A stretch of DNA of 64,000 bases, taken from the NCBI GenBank assembly GCA_037976565.1, contig CP137669.1:41628912-41692911 (forward strand), written 5' to 3'. The position numbers were made by a program, and so were the translations under genes. Shown piece after piece: positions 31,120-42,110 of this stretch (position 1 is its first letter; each line of letters opens with the position of its first letter). The notes under the pieces were generated by a model. That model saw only the letters and a list, made by a program, of their open reading frames with translations, ran no database searches and was not told where the DNA came from. The DNA is from Mesocentrotus franciscanus (lineage: Eukaryota; Echinodermata; Echinoidea; Camarodonta; Strongylocentrotidae).

Positions 31120-31496
31120 GTATGTGGAGGTAACAATTAAGCCATACCTGAGTCGAAACGAACTAGAGAAGAAACACAATCAAATCAAGGAAGCTGCCAT
31201 TAATCAGTTCAGAGAAGTACGCAAGGGAGGAACCGGGTACAGTCAGGAATATGAGGAGCAACTCTTAGCTCAGATAGAGGAGTCTTACGAGCACAGCATC
31301 AAACGCAACGATAACAAGGACCTGTTCAATGTATTACGAATCCCTATCACCCTGGTGATCGCCATACTTGCAACGTACATCCTGTCATTTGTTTTTGAAC
31401 TTCTAGGAATCTACTCCTTGTCAATTCTGGCCAATGTCGCCGATCTCTCTTCTGTGTACATGGAGTTATGTGCGTTATAGTGGCCAGTGGTACTGA
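31120..31496 (+). CDS. Atlastin-like exon: C-terminal helical bundle and membrane hairpin, frameshifted
   Basis: Atlastins are dynamin-superfamily GTPases that fuse ER tubules. This exon encodes the part after the GTPase domain. The acceptor AG at 31,118-31,119 gives G|TAT GTG..., read YVEVTIKPYLSRNELEKKH, then IKEAAINQFREVRK, YSQEYEEQLLAQIEESYEHS and KRNDNKDLFNVLR. These match the atlastin middle-domain helices, with NDNKDLF corresponding to NDSKNIF of human ATL1. A first membrane helix follows (IPITLVIAILATYILSFVF). The main frame then runs to a stop at 31,478-31,480. The expected second helix end, LCTWSYVRYSGQ (ATL1: LCTWAYIRYSGE), is present at 31,452-31,487 but in the +1 frame, followed by a stop (31,494-31,496). 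About 11 nt seem to be lost between LANVAD and LCTW. No GTPase exons are seen in the window. It could be a decayed gene copy, a pseudo-exon, or an assembly error. Confidence 0.8.
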
Positions 31497-31555
31497 AACA
31501 GAATTTGTTTGTAAGTAAACACATAGTTCTCTTTACTCAAAGGGTTCTCAAAAGT

Positions 31556-34500
31556 ACACTTATATTCATCTCATCAAATCAAAATGTTTTTTTTTCCTCG
31601 TTTGCATTGCAACATGAGTCATGTATTATCATGTTAAAGTCATATTTAAATTTTGTTTTCATGCATGTCAACTTTGATTCTGATAAACCAGTCCATTGTT
31701 TTCTGTAAATAACAAATTTTTAATGGCCCGTATTCTGAAGTCAGGTTTAACTTTAAACCTAGGTTTAAGTGTAGTCTAAGCCTCGCCTAACTCTCAGATT
31801 TAAACCTAGTTTTAAAATTGCGTTTCTGAAGTCAGGTTTAACTTAAACCTAGGTTTAAGCCTGGTCTAACTTTGTAGAAATTGTACACATATTTAAACCT
31901 GGGGTACACCTAGTTTAAGTCTGGCTTAAGTCAGAGAAGGAGACACCATTACGACGAATTATTGCAAATAATGAGACCAGAGAGACCTCTTGTGGAAAGA
32001 AAAAAAACCTTTCACATTTTGGCGACGATGAATTTTTGCATCGCTGTCGTTTTACGAAATAAACAGCGATTTGCAGACCACCTACTTGCTAGCTATACTA
32101 GCCGACTCCAACACTGGATTTGGAGAGACACACACACATCCCGTGCGGATGAAAGTGCGCCTTGCGATTTTATGCCTTCGGCAAGTTTGAACATTAATTT
32201 GGATACTTTATTTGCTTATTGATTTTTTATGCCTAAAATTTTCTAAATCTTAAAATGTTATATTTTATATAAGTTTGTGTGATTTGTATAGTACGACAAT
32301 CCTTGAAAATGAAAAGTTGCCAAAGTAAATCGACACGTATCACTTTATTGCAGAGAAAAACAAATATAGTAGCCCCATACCTTTAGTTTGACGTTATAGT
32401 TCACGTAGAGGTCTAGTTTGAAGCTGTGAATGCAATGCACATTTTCGAAATCGAATTGCGTCCCAACGATGTAAACAAATGCGAGTTAAAATAAAATTGT
32501 AAGGTTGGATTTAGAGTTAGGAGTAAATTCATGTAGAACTAGATTTATATTTATAAGGCAATCATGGATTAATTAAGAGCCAACGAGCATATTAAACCGG
32601 AAATCTAGTAGACTTTGGGGTAATTGTACAATTCCTGCCCAGATTAAAATATGAATGATTGATGTCAAATTCAAAACATCCAGAACATTCTAAAAATGCA
32701 CTAGGCTAGATCTACATCTAAATAAGATTAATATGACTAATAAAAGAGAAACTAAAAATGATCAAAAATACCTTCTTCATGCAGAATAACTAGTCCAAGG
32801 TCAACATTGAAGCTCATTTGGTCAAATTTTAGGCGTTTTGTTAGGAATGCATTACGTTTTCTAACCGTGTGTACGTGTACGTGTGTACGTACGGACGAAT
32901 GCGCGCACGATCGAACGATATGCGCGCACGGTGCGTGGCCGAGAAGGGGATCGCGATACCCGGCCGCGACTTTGCGTTTTACACCCTGGCCTGGACATTT
33001 TCCCGGTAAATAGCAATGAAACTGCTTGAATGAGTCTAGTCTACGCTCCTCGATCGGGCGCGCCAGTTCCAAATCGAATCGTACATGCACAGACGTACGT
33101 CGATGCAGCATTTATACACACCGTACGCAGCTGCAATACTGAAGATTAAGGGAGAAGATATAGGGAGAAAATGGTACGAGTGCAATATTTAAATCACAGT
33201 TTATGTATTACATTACCATTACACATATTATGTCGAGTGTAGTCTGTGTATGTGTCGATATGTGTACACGTGTGTTAGGGGGTCCGAATCAGCAAATGGT
33301 TTGAAAGTAGGCTACACGTCAAAAATTGAAACCCTGAAGAAGGCGGAATTAAACCACAAAAACCATAATATTATTTGGTTTCTCTCTTTCCTTACTTTGA
33401 TTAATTCCTTCTCTAATTTCTCTCTTTCTTTCAAGTTAGTTTTTGTTTTCTCTCTCTGCTTATGACATTCTTTGTTTCCTCTCTGTTCTTTAATTATTTA
33501 TTGTTTGTCTCTATTTCCTTCTGTTGTTATTCGTTGTTTTTCTCTCACTCGTACGTCTCGATACAAAAGTACATGTACCGCGTACCGCGACACTGGACAT
33601 ATAGGACGTACGTTGAGCATTGCAGAAGAGCTACGTGCGCGCGCAATATCTTGTCATGGATAGACTTTTCCCAGTCGGTTCCTTGAAATTTATTGGGAAA
33701 AGGTCCAGGCCAGGGTGTAAAACGCAAAGTCGCTACCCGGCCATACTTGTATAGATCTACACCACAGAAACTGTGATGTACGTACACACGTCGGTTCAAA
33801 AAAGGATTGCATTGTCCTAAAAAAAACGCCTAAAATTCAATCAAATGAGCTTCAATGTTGACCTTGCATGGACTAGCTAGTTATTCTGCATCAAGAAGGT
33901 ATTTTTGATCATTTTTAGTTTCTCTTTTAGTCATTTTAATCTTATTTAGAGCATTTTTATGATGTTCTGGAAGTTTTTACTAATCTGGGCCGAAATTGTA
34001 GAATTACCGAGTTTTGTATCGATTATTTATTTAATATTTTTAAAGGCCAATTCCACCCTAGACATCTAGGCCTAGATTCAGAATTTTTCAGCAGTTTTAC
34101 AATAAATCAAAGGGTAAAACAAACAAAAGATCACGCCGCAACGTTTATCGGTTGCTTCGCAAGAGATTTTTTTTTTGTCAGATATTTTGAATTTAAATTA
34201 TTAAATTTGCAGCACGAAATCCAGCTATATAGCAGTTACGCTGGAAGCTGATGGGTGAGCTGTACTGAGCATGTGCAGTAGAAGCAGACGACATCTCCAT
34301 GGTAGTTAAACCTTGACTTAATTAGACTAGACTTAAACCCGGGTTTAACTAAACCTGGCTTTCAGAAACTGAAATGATACTTAGACCTGAAGTCTGGCTT
34401 AGTTAAACCCGGGTTTAAAGTTAAACCTGGGTTTAACTAAACCTGACTTCAGAATACGGGCCAATGTGTTTAAATCTTAATTTGGTTGTTATATTGTATC

Positions 34501-34622
34501 CTTTTGTTACACTGTGGTAAATGTTGTATTAATGTCTACTTATTGTATCAGAATCAAAATTGACATGCATGAAAAAACGAGGAGGGGAAAAAATTGATTT
34601 GATGAGATGAATATAAAAAGTT
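31556..34622. repeat. ~3.07-kb imperfect inverted duplication
   Basis: Several blocks on the left recur inverted on the right. TATTCATCTCATCAAATCA (about 31,564) pairs with 34,595-34,615. TTCATGCATGTCAA...TTTGATTCTGATA (31,659-31,685) pairs with 34,551-34,580. The TIR pair is at 31,725/34,462. A long inner pair, about 32,620-33,020 against 33,660-34,015, contains AAAAATGATCAAAAATACCT and ACACCCTGGCCTGGAC in inverted form. The outer blocks lie outside the TIRs, so this is more than one simple element. The right arm is about 480 bp shorter between TIR and inner block. Open frames inside are short and lack domains. Confidence 0.75.
31725..34462. mobile_element. 2.74-kb TIR element (PIF/Harbinger-like), TSD AAT
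   Basis: Ends start GGCCCGTATTCTGAAGTCAG and its exact inverted copy, followed by subrepeats of the type GGTTTAA.TTAAACC on both sides (31,743-31,925 and 34,306-34,440). AAT flanks both ends (31,722-31,724 and 34,463-34,465). GGCCCGTATTC termini with a 3-bp duplication suit PIF/Harbinger, although the usual target is TWA. No transposase or Myb-like protein is visible. The GC-rich centre (32,870-33,110) contains runs such as CGTGTGTACGTGTACGTG. Confidence 0.65.
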
Positions 34623-34629
34623 TCTGTCT

Positions 34630-35235
34630 ATGACATTGTTAAGTAGGTAATAGTAATAATGTACATTATTGGATAAAAACACCTTGAAATATGAGTGATT
34701 TAAATCCACAATTATTATATCATTCTTCTTCTTCTTCTGCCTATCATTATAATTTATTTGGCATCAACTGGATCTGTAAGGGGAACATATTTATATGTGT
34801 ATGCATATTACCTTTTATTTTTTCTTCATCATGTTTCAGTGGTAATGATCATACATTTCTCCTTTTTTTCTGTTTTACAGATGTACGATGTATGGCCACC
34901 TGTGTAAATGCACATTAGCTAATAATGTGAGTACGCAAACGACAAAGATTAAACAAGCAGAGAAAAAGAGCAAATAAAACTTGATGCTGATGAATGGGTT
35001 TATGAAAGTCATATGCTCTTTCGCTTATACAGTTCGGTTCAGAAGTCCAAATCAGCTTTACTTTGCAAGGATATAGTTATTATTTACACAGTGTTAAGTA
35101 TACTGCTTAAAAGCTGGGGTAATATGACAATGTCGTACAGAATGTGATGGAAGCATATAATAAGATAACAGGATAGCTGTCTTTATTTGTCTTGCTGCTG
35201 AAGAAAAATCTCTTTTGTGTTGTTTGTGTACTTAT
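34630..35235. other. Non-coding stretch, nothing recognised
   Basis: AT-rich. A good-looking acceptor (CTTTTTTTCTGTTTTACAG) ends at 34,880, but the following open frame is only about 11 codons (TGTAA) with no known domain. It does not continue the atlastin C-terminus. Confidence 0.35.
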
Positions 35236-35600
35236 TGCATTGACGACTTTTGTTCTTGTTCGCGTTCTGAATTCTTATTCCTCTTCTTCATAGTCTTTGC
35301 ATTGACGACTCTCGTCAATAACTCGTTTCCGTTCACGTTCTGCGTTCTTATTTGCATTGGCGACTTTCGTCAATGTCTTGTACTTGTTCGCGTTCTGAAT
35401 TCTTATTCCTCTTCTTCATAGTCTTTGCATTGACGACTCTCGTCAATGTCTCGTTTCCGTTCACGTTCTGCGTTCTTATTTGCATTGGCGACTTTCGTCA
35501 ATGTCTTGTACTTGTTCGCGTTCTGAATTCTTATTCCTCTTCCTGTTAGTCTTTGCATTGACGACTTTCGTCAATGTCTTGTTTTCGTTCGCGTTCTGCA
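35236..35600. repeat. 128-bp tandem repeat built of two ~64-bp halves
   Basis: Nearly three 128-bp units. Each half contains the palindrome TTGACGA-CTT-TCGTCAA (or TTGACGACTCTCGTCAA) and TTGTTCGCGTTCTGAATTC or TTCCGTTCACGTTCTGCG. The plus-strand frames at 35,224, 35,352 and 35,480 (…MHWRLSSMSCTCSRSEFLFL…) are produced by the periodicity. Confidence 0.85.
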
Positions 35601-35635
35601 TATTTCTTCTTCTTTGTCTTCTTGATTTTATGCCA

Positions 35636-37445
35636 AAAGTCCCATTCGTTTTGCACGCAGTGCTTGTGATTCCAATCTAGGGCCCTTCCTCCAGCCCGAT
35701 TTCTTTTAAATTTCGTATGCGTAATTTCCGATATCTAATCTAGGTCATCTTAATCTTCATTTTCCAAAATCACTCATTCTTAACCCCCAGGCGCCATTTT
35801 GTCCGTATCTGGTCCGTTTAAAGGCATTTCTTTCTCCCTTCCTATACCCACTATCCTAGATCCTACAGACTTCTAACAAACTCCTCTAGATAGTCCAAGA
35901 GATGATCTTTTATCTGCGACACATAACCTACCCTTCAAAATGCCATCTTCGTACTCTAAATTTAAATCCGAAATTGAATCCGTCAAAGATCTCTGAAACT
36001 CTTCTTATTGACCCCTAAAAACCGTATAAATTGCCATAACCTTCTCATACCAAATCCGTTTTGTCTCAAATTTTTACAGTATGTTGATCTTATCAGAGCA
36101 CACATCCCTGCTGAATTTCACGCTCCAATCGTCATACATGATATAAATAGCGCCCTCTAAATTTCCGAAATTGGCTTTCTTTCTGTGGCCGGAGGTCCAT
36201 TGTGCCTGGCCAAACCCCTACCCTTTTTCGGATTTAGATACGTCAGGATATGCCCTTTTCAGCAAAATAAAATATATATATATATACCCTAACGCTGATC
36301 GACTTTGCGAAATCTGCCCTACAAATTTGCAGTTTTCAAGAAAATAGCGAAATAACTTCAACTTGCTCAAAGAATGTCGATCTATATACCCATGTCAATG
36401 AGACTTGGCAGTCACATGTATCCATACACGTGACAACTGTCTGCCAAGTTTGGTAAAATTTGATGACGTGACCGCAAAGTTATCGCCAAAACTGATGATT
36501 TTACAATGCATTACGTAACAGCCCGTATAATGCGTGCAAAACAATGCGCGGAGATGACAATGGTGTCAAACTGACCGCAATGAAGTGCCCTTTCGAATGA
36601 TACCCCTTACGGTAAACAGAAAAGTGTGAGTACATCGCATTTGAACTAGGGTCACTATACGAATTCCGCCGAGTTTCCCTCCCGATTATAACACGTATCG
36701 GCTAAGACGTCATTTTTCAGACTTATTTTCGCCCCCTTTCCCTCCTTTTTTTTCTTGAAATTTTGCAGTGACATTTCAAGTTGCAATACGCAGGGCACCT
36801 CAAAGCAGGATTTTTGGAATTCGTCAAGGGGCCATTTTAGACGCCATTTTATAATCTGCATGATTATGTTGAATATGGACGGCAGTTATAGTGCCACAGC
36901 ACGCGTCATCACGTGTTCTTCCTTTACCACAATCCCATTCGTTTTGCACGCAGTGCTTGCGAGCCCTTTCTAGGTCCCTTCCTCTTTCTCAATTCCTTTT
37001 ATACTTTTAGGCGAAGTCTCTAGCATCCCATCTAGCTAGGTCACTGAAATCTTCGTTTTCCAGAATCACTCATTCGTCCAGGCGCCATTTTGTCCGTGTC
37101 GGGCCGTTTTTTAGGCCTTTCTTTCGCCCTACCTATATCTCCACAATCACAGAAGCTGCAGACTTCTTACAAATTGCTCGGATAGTCCGACAGAAGCTCT
37201 TTTGTTTGACACGTAGAAACATTGGCGTAAATGTATGCATATCGTTCTGACACGATAGCATTTCTAGTTTTCTTCTTTGTCTTCTTTGCATTGACGACTT
37301 TCGTCAATACCTTGTTCTTGCTCGCGTTTTAACTTATGCCAAAAATCCCATTCGTTTTGCACGCAGTGCTTGTTATTCCTATCTAGGTCCCTTCCTGTAT
37401 CCCAATTCCTTTCAAACGTCGTAGGCATAATTGTATATGAATATA
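35636..37445. repeat. Old diverged copy of the repeat half of the GT31 tandem unit
   Basis: Contains the same landmarks in the same order as 40,140-42,110: CATTCGTTTTGCACGCAGTG (35,646; 36,940; 37,350), CAGGCGCCATTTTGTCCGT, CTACAGACTTCTAACAAA and GATATAAATAGCGCCCTC. Also present are TTGGCTTTCTTTCTGTGGCC, GGATTTAGATAC...CAGGATATGCCC and TCGACTTTGCGAAA. Divergence is much greater than between the four downstream units, and no glycosyltransferase fragment is present. 36,310-36,900 has no counterpart I can place. Confidence 0.7.
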
Positions 37446-38052
37446 CAATATTCAGAAAATAGTATCAATTCTTCAAAGTTCATAAAAAATTTTGTGAAAT
37501 GTCATGCAAGCAATATGATACAAATCATATAACCTGGGCAAATTAAGGCATGGGGAAATCAGGTTTTGGGGGATAAAAAGGGAAATTAATGGGATTAAAC
37601 TATATAAAGCAATAATTTACAAATAGTGAAGACATGAAGTCACAAACTGATAACCAAATTGGCAATTTGTGTAGTGATTTCCAGTGTTCCATAGTTTTAC
37701 ATACTTTTTCAAAAATTCATAACTTTCTTATTAGTTATCCGATTTTCCTCAAATCTTTTTTGATTAGTTTGCCTGATTTTTCTGCTCCTATTGAAAGTAA
37801 GTTATTTTTGGAGTGGACTTGCCCTTTAAGAAAATGTTCAATCATACATTCATGATTTTATACAACCTTTGTATGAAACATGTACATCTTTTCCATCATC
37901 AATAAATAGTAAAATGAAAATTTATGAAATTTTGTGTACAGAGCGAATTGGAGAGGAGCCCGCAAGATACGTCACAGAGTTGCCAATTTGTGTTTGATTG
38001 ATTCATCATCATATTAACACCAACTTAATATCAGGGTGGACTTCCCCTTTAA
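37446..38052 (-). repeat. Two nested MITE-type repeats with AAAGGGNAAGTCCAC heads
   Basis: On the minus strand, TTAAAGGGGAAGTCCACCCT begins at 38,052 and TTAAAGGGCAAGTCCACTCC at about 37,833. Both are followed by AT-rich sequence that includes TAAGAAAGTTATGAATTTTT and ACAAATTGCCAATTTGG. The paired heads suggest one copy inserted near or into another. I could not find matching right ends, so borders are approximate and no family name is given. Confidence 0.45.
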
Positions 38053-38262
38053 CTCGGCTTTGGCACGGCTGCCAACACAGCGCTCGAGCATTTTAAGGAA
38101 ATGATTCCTGCTGGGTACCCATTTATCTAACCCGGATGAAGTGTGGCAATGTACATTAATGTCTTGCCAATTAGGACATTAGTTCTGCGACAGGGATATT
38201 CGAACACCGTGCCTTGTGGTTCACAGTCCGGCTTCTTAATTATCCGTTGGACCAAAACAGAG
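38053..38262 (-). repeat. tRNA-derived SINE
   Basis: On the minus strand an exact A-box match (TGGTCCAACGG, plus coordinates 38,244-38,254) is followed 37 bp later by a B-box-like GTGTTCGAATATCC (38,194-38,207), as at the head of a tRNA-derived SINE. The non-tRNA body contains GATAAATGGGTACCCAGCAG (about 38,113-38,132), reminiscent of conserved central domains in metazoan SINEs. It ends near GCCAAAGCCGAGTT, next to a MITE head. Open frames across it on both strands are spurious. Confidence 0.65.
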
Positions 38263-39226
38263 AAAATGAAACAGGCAAAATTTGGGCAAGGGACGACAGC
38301 CCTTGGGAAATTTTGTGCGCACGCCCACCACGAACTAGATAATGCTCCACACACCGACAGTAACATTATCCCGAATGGCAAGGAATCGACCTAATTCCAG
38401 TCGGTTCGGAGTAGGTTTTGCGGTGCGACTGAAGAATTAAACAGCATGAAAGCATTTCCATGCGATTACATATCACGTAAACATTTACATCTTGCATATT
38501 TAATTCGAGTAAACATTTATTTTCCTAATTCTTCGCATGTTCGAATATACACGTATAGAGTGAAAATAATTTACTGATGGCAACTTCTCTGAAAGCAAAT
38601 TTTAATTGCGAGAGTGCCGTAAACAAGAAGAAAAAAAAAGCATGCCAATACATTTAACATTTTATGTCGACACAAAGTAAGAAGTGACGAAAAGAAGAAA
38701 CCCACGAAACACCTGTGAGAGATACACAACTGTCATACAAGTCCACAAATACATCATTGTATTATTGCAGCATTTTGATACAATACGATCGATTTGACTG
38801 GGGATAAACATGGCCTCTACTAGTAAAAGTAAATGGTGATAATGCAATTTCCTTTTAATAATAGAGGCTATGTTGTCAACTTCGTATATCCATAGCGATT
38901 CTTGCATGAATGCAATTATTGTAGTCATGAAAGAATCGCTATGGATATTCGTCCATCAATGGGTATCAATAGTACTGCTCGATTCACTAGTTACACCCCT
39001 TTCATAACACGTAATAATCTTTTGTATGAACTATTTCAGATGACACTGTTCTTCAAAATTTACATAAATCCTGAACATATACATAATATACAACAATATT
39101 ACTTACAATACGAATACTGCTTACCTTCCTAATTTTGTTATGTATCCCTTAAGTATTTAACATGATATCTCCGTTTTTTTTATTTGATAGAAGATTTTGT
39201 ATTAATTCATGATCAATTTTATGAAA
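38263..39226. other. Left flank of the GT31 tandem block, no gene recognised
   Basis: Unique-looking AT-rich sequence. The only structure is the short hairpin at 38,886-38,948. Small open frames here carry no motif. Confidence 0.4.
38886..38948. repeat. Short hairpin, 18-bp perfect stem
   Basis: ATATCCATAGCGATTCTT (38,886-38,903) is inverted exactly as AAGAATCGCTATGGATAT (38,931-38,948), with CATG on both inner sides and a loop of about 27 nt. It could be an inverted duplication or part of a small foldback. The stem length is below that of typical pre-miRNAs and no flanking lower stem was seen. Confidence 0.6.
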
Positions 39227-39405
39227 CTTATCATGTTGCTACCACAGTAACGATGTTAATTCGACTAAATATTGAAAATCTTTCTAAACCATAAATCAAA
39301 TAATTGGTTCATTTAACAGATTGTAGGTTAAAGATCTACGATCACAAAACTTTTTAAAAGCGTACATTCGTCGATATTCAAATACTAAAGCCGGTGCAGT
39401 TAACT

Positions 39406-40074
39406 TTAACATGGTACGTATCCGAGACGAACCTTGTACAAGTTCTTAGCCTCTTTTGTGATTCCATGAACAGTCATAGTATTTTTATCCCTGAGTGAAC
39501 AGGTGTCGGTTTTCCCTCCCCAGCTCTTGAAGCCCTTTTGTCCGATGGGACCATAACCTAACCGTTTAAAGGCATCATCAACATGGATGTTCGCAGTGAC
39601 TCCTGGTACAGATTAGGTACGGTTTGAGGCCGTCGTGTTCAAGTATTGTTGGGGAATATCGTATGCTGGAATAGAGCCACGCGACCCAACAAAAACAAAT
39701 GGCAGATCTTTTCCCTGACTTCCTAGGCTTTTTATGTAGGAGATGATGTTGTTGAAGTTAACAAACATGTCTTCGTCACCTTGGTGAAAGTACTTTGCAT
39801 GCCGACAATTTTCTGATATCCACTTTAACCCCAAGATTACTTTGAGTGTCAGGTTCTGAAATGTTCCGTGGCAACTGACTCGGATAAGATTACCATACTG
39901 GATATGTTCCTGGCGCAATTGATTTCTAAGTTCATCCGTTTCTGAAGACATCTCGCCCATCACGAAGACACATCGGATGGTCTCTCCTAACACCTTCTAA
40001 TTCTTACACCAGGTTTCCCTGATGGTTTTTCGCATTTTACCATGACTCGATGGCGTACTAATCAGAACGATCAT
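39406..40074 (-). pseudogene. GT31 beta-1,3-glycosyltransferase fragment, copy 1
   Basis: GT31 enzymes (beta-1,3-galactosyl- and N-acetylglucosaminyl-transferases) are Golgi type II membrane proteins. Minus-strand reading gives MIVLISTPSSHGKMRKTIRE-TWCKN, matching the family's first block (IS.P..H..R..IR.TW), then a TAG stop at 39,997-39,999. The same frame continues VLGETIRCVFVMGE, then FQNLTLKVILGLKW, CRHAKYF and GDEDMFVN, the last being the family's DxD metal-binding block, here DED. After NTTASNRT comes TAA (39,613-39,615), then SVPGVTANIHVDDAFKRLGY and GFKSWGGKTDTCSL. The N-terminal membrane anchor and the GGGY/EDVYVG region are missing. Two in-frame stops and the lost parts make it dead. 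A 4-nt insertion changes its tail relative to copies 2-4. Confidence 0.8.
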
Positions 40075-40139
40075 GACTTCTCGCCAATGCCTTGTTCTTG
40101 TTCGCGTTTTGACTCTTATTATTCTTCTTCCCCAAAATC

Positions 40140-42110
40140 ACGTTCGTTTTGCACGTAGTGCATGTAATCCCTGTCTAGTTCCCTTCCTCGATCCCGATTT
40201 CTTTCCAAATTTACTTTTTCCTTCTCCACTATCCTTGATGCTACAGACTTCTAACAAATTCCTCTAGATAGTCTAAGAGATGTCTTTTAACCTGCGGCGT
40301 TTAAAAACCTGCCCATCTAAAATGCCATCTTCATACTCGAAATTCTAATCCGAAATCGAATCCTTCGAAAATCGGTAATTCTTGAAAATTTGACCCCTAA
40401 GACCGTAAATTGCACGCATGATATAAATATCGCCCTCTGAAGTTCTGAAAACGGCTTTATGTGGCGGTAGGTCCATTGTGCTTAGCCAAACCCGTTCCCT
40501 TCTTGCACGCAGTGCTTGCGAGCCCTATCTACATCCCTTCCTGTATCCCGATTCCTTTCACATTTCGTAGTCATAGTCTCTATCATCCCATCAATGTCAC
40601 TGAACTCTTCGTTTTCAGAAATCACTCTTGCGTGACCGTCCAGGCGCCATTTTGTCTTTTCGGGGCGTTTTTGAAGTCTTTCTTTCGGTCTAGCTATCTC
40701 CACTATCCTAGATGCTACAGTCTTCTAACAAATTGCTCTGGCTAGTCCTTTCCTCTGCCATGTAAAAACACGGGCGTCTAAGCATGCACATTCATTTTCA
40801 TTCATTCATTTTATTTCCAATTCTCGTAAAAAATACATTCAACAATATACATCAATATATTATAATATAAGAAAATATATAAATACAAAGAATATGGAGG
40901 AGCCAGCAGAGGCCATCGTTCTGATACGATTGCAATTCTAGTCTTCGTCTTCTCTTTGATCTTATGCCAAAACCCCTCATTCGTTTTGCATGCAGTGCTT
41001 GTTATTCCTATATGTAGGTCCGTTTCTCCAACTAATTTCCTTTCAAACGTACCTCGTAAGCGTAATCTCCGGCATCAATCTAGGTCACCTGACTCTTTGT
41101 ATTTCTAAATCACTCATGCGTAACCGTCCAGGCGCCATTTTGTTCTCTTCTAGTTCCGTTTTAAGGCCTTTCTTTCTTCCTTTGTACCTTCACTATCCTC
41201 GATTCTACAGACTTTTCACAAATTCTTCTAGATAGTCCAAGAGATGTTCTTTCATCTGCGATGCATAACCTAGCCTTTAAAATGCCATCTTCGTACTCGA
41301 ATTCAAATCCGAAATCGAATCCGTCAAAAATCGCTAAAAGTCTTTGAAATGTTACCACTAATAATCGGATATTGCAATAATGTTCTCATATCAATCATGT
41401 TTTGGCCTAATTCTTTACAGTTTCTTAATCTTAACATTGCACATAGCCATGCCGAATTTCACGCACCAATTTCATACTCGAAATTCGAATCCCAAAACGA
41501 CTCCAGCATAAATCGCTCAATTTTTGTATACAAATGTTCCCCTAAAAAACCGTAAAATGTCAAATCTTTCACATATTAATTCAATTTTGTCTCAAACTTT
41601 TATAGTAACTGAATCTATTCATTGCACACACCCCAGCCAAATGTTACACTTCAATGGTTCTGCATGATATAAAGAGCGCCCTCCAAATTTCTGAAATTTG
41701 CTTTCTTTCTGTGGCCGTAGCTCCATATGCCTGGCCAAACCCGTACCCTTTTTTGGATTTAGATACTTCAAGATATGCCCTTTCTAGCCAAATACAAAAA
41801 TATATACCCTATCATTGACCGACTTTGCGAAAATTGCCCTCCGAAAACTTCGTAGGCATAGTCTCTAGCATCCCATCAAGGTCACTGAATTCTTCGTTCT
41901 CCGAAATCACTCATGCGTGACCGTCCAGGGTCCATTTTGTCCGTTTCGGGGCGTTTTTGAAGCCTTTCTTTCGGCCTACCTATCTCCACTATCCTAGAAG
42001 CTACAGACTTCTAACAAATTGGTCTAGATAGTCCGAGAGATTTTCTTTCGTTTGACACGTAGAAAAACTGGTGTCAATGCATGCACATCGTCCTGATACG
42101 ATTACAGTTC
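40140..42110. repeat. Block of ~360-bp degenerate repeats, unit 1
   Basis: Successive partial copies share CATTCGTTTTGCACGCAGTG-type starts (about 40,141, 40,500, 40,980), then TTTCAAA.GT.CGTAGGC, ATCACTC.TGCGT.ACCGTC, CAGGCGCCATTTTGT, CTACAGACTTCTAACAAA and AGTC.AAGAGATGT. The same block lies at about 46,455-47,997 in unit 2, 51,600-53,660 in unit 3 and 58,000-60,060 in unit 4. Conserved-looking small frames (MAVGPLCLAKP..., MLPLIIGYCNN...) occur in all units because the DNA is duplicated; they have no domain and are not evidence of genes. Confidence 0.75.
40790..40915 (-). repeat. LINE/SINE 3' tail insert, unit 1
   Basis: On the minus strand: GGCTCCTCCATATTCTTTGT, AT-rich sequence, ACGAGAATTGGAAATAAAAT and a (GAAT)n tail (plus strand: CATTCATTTTCATTCATTCA). 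An AATAAAATGAATGAATGA end is typical of non-LTR retroelement 3' ends. It interrupts the ~360-bp repeat block at the same place in all four units, so it predates the duplication. Confidence 0.5.

Noticed and set aside
38886..38948. microRNA precursor
   Set aside because: The stem is perfect but only 18 bp with a large loop and no extended lower stem.
39406..40074. A functional glycosyltransferase with a tiny intron (GTGTAAGAATTAG) removing the TAG
   Set aside because: A 13-nt intron is implausible, a second in-frame TAA remains, and the membrane anchor and C-terminal motifs are absent.
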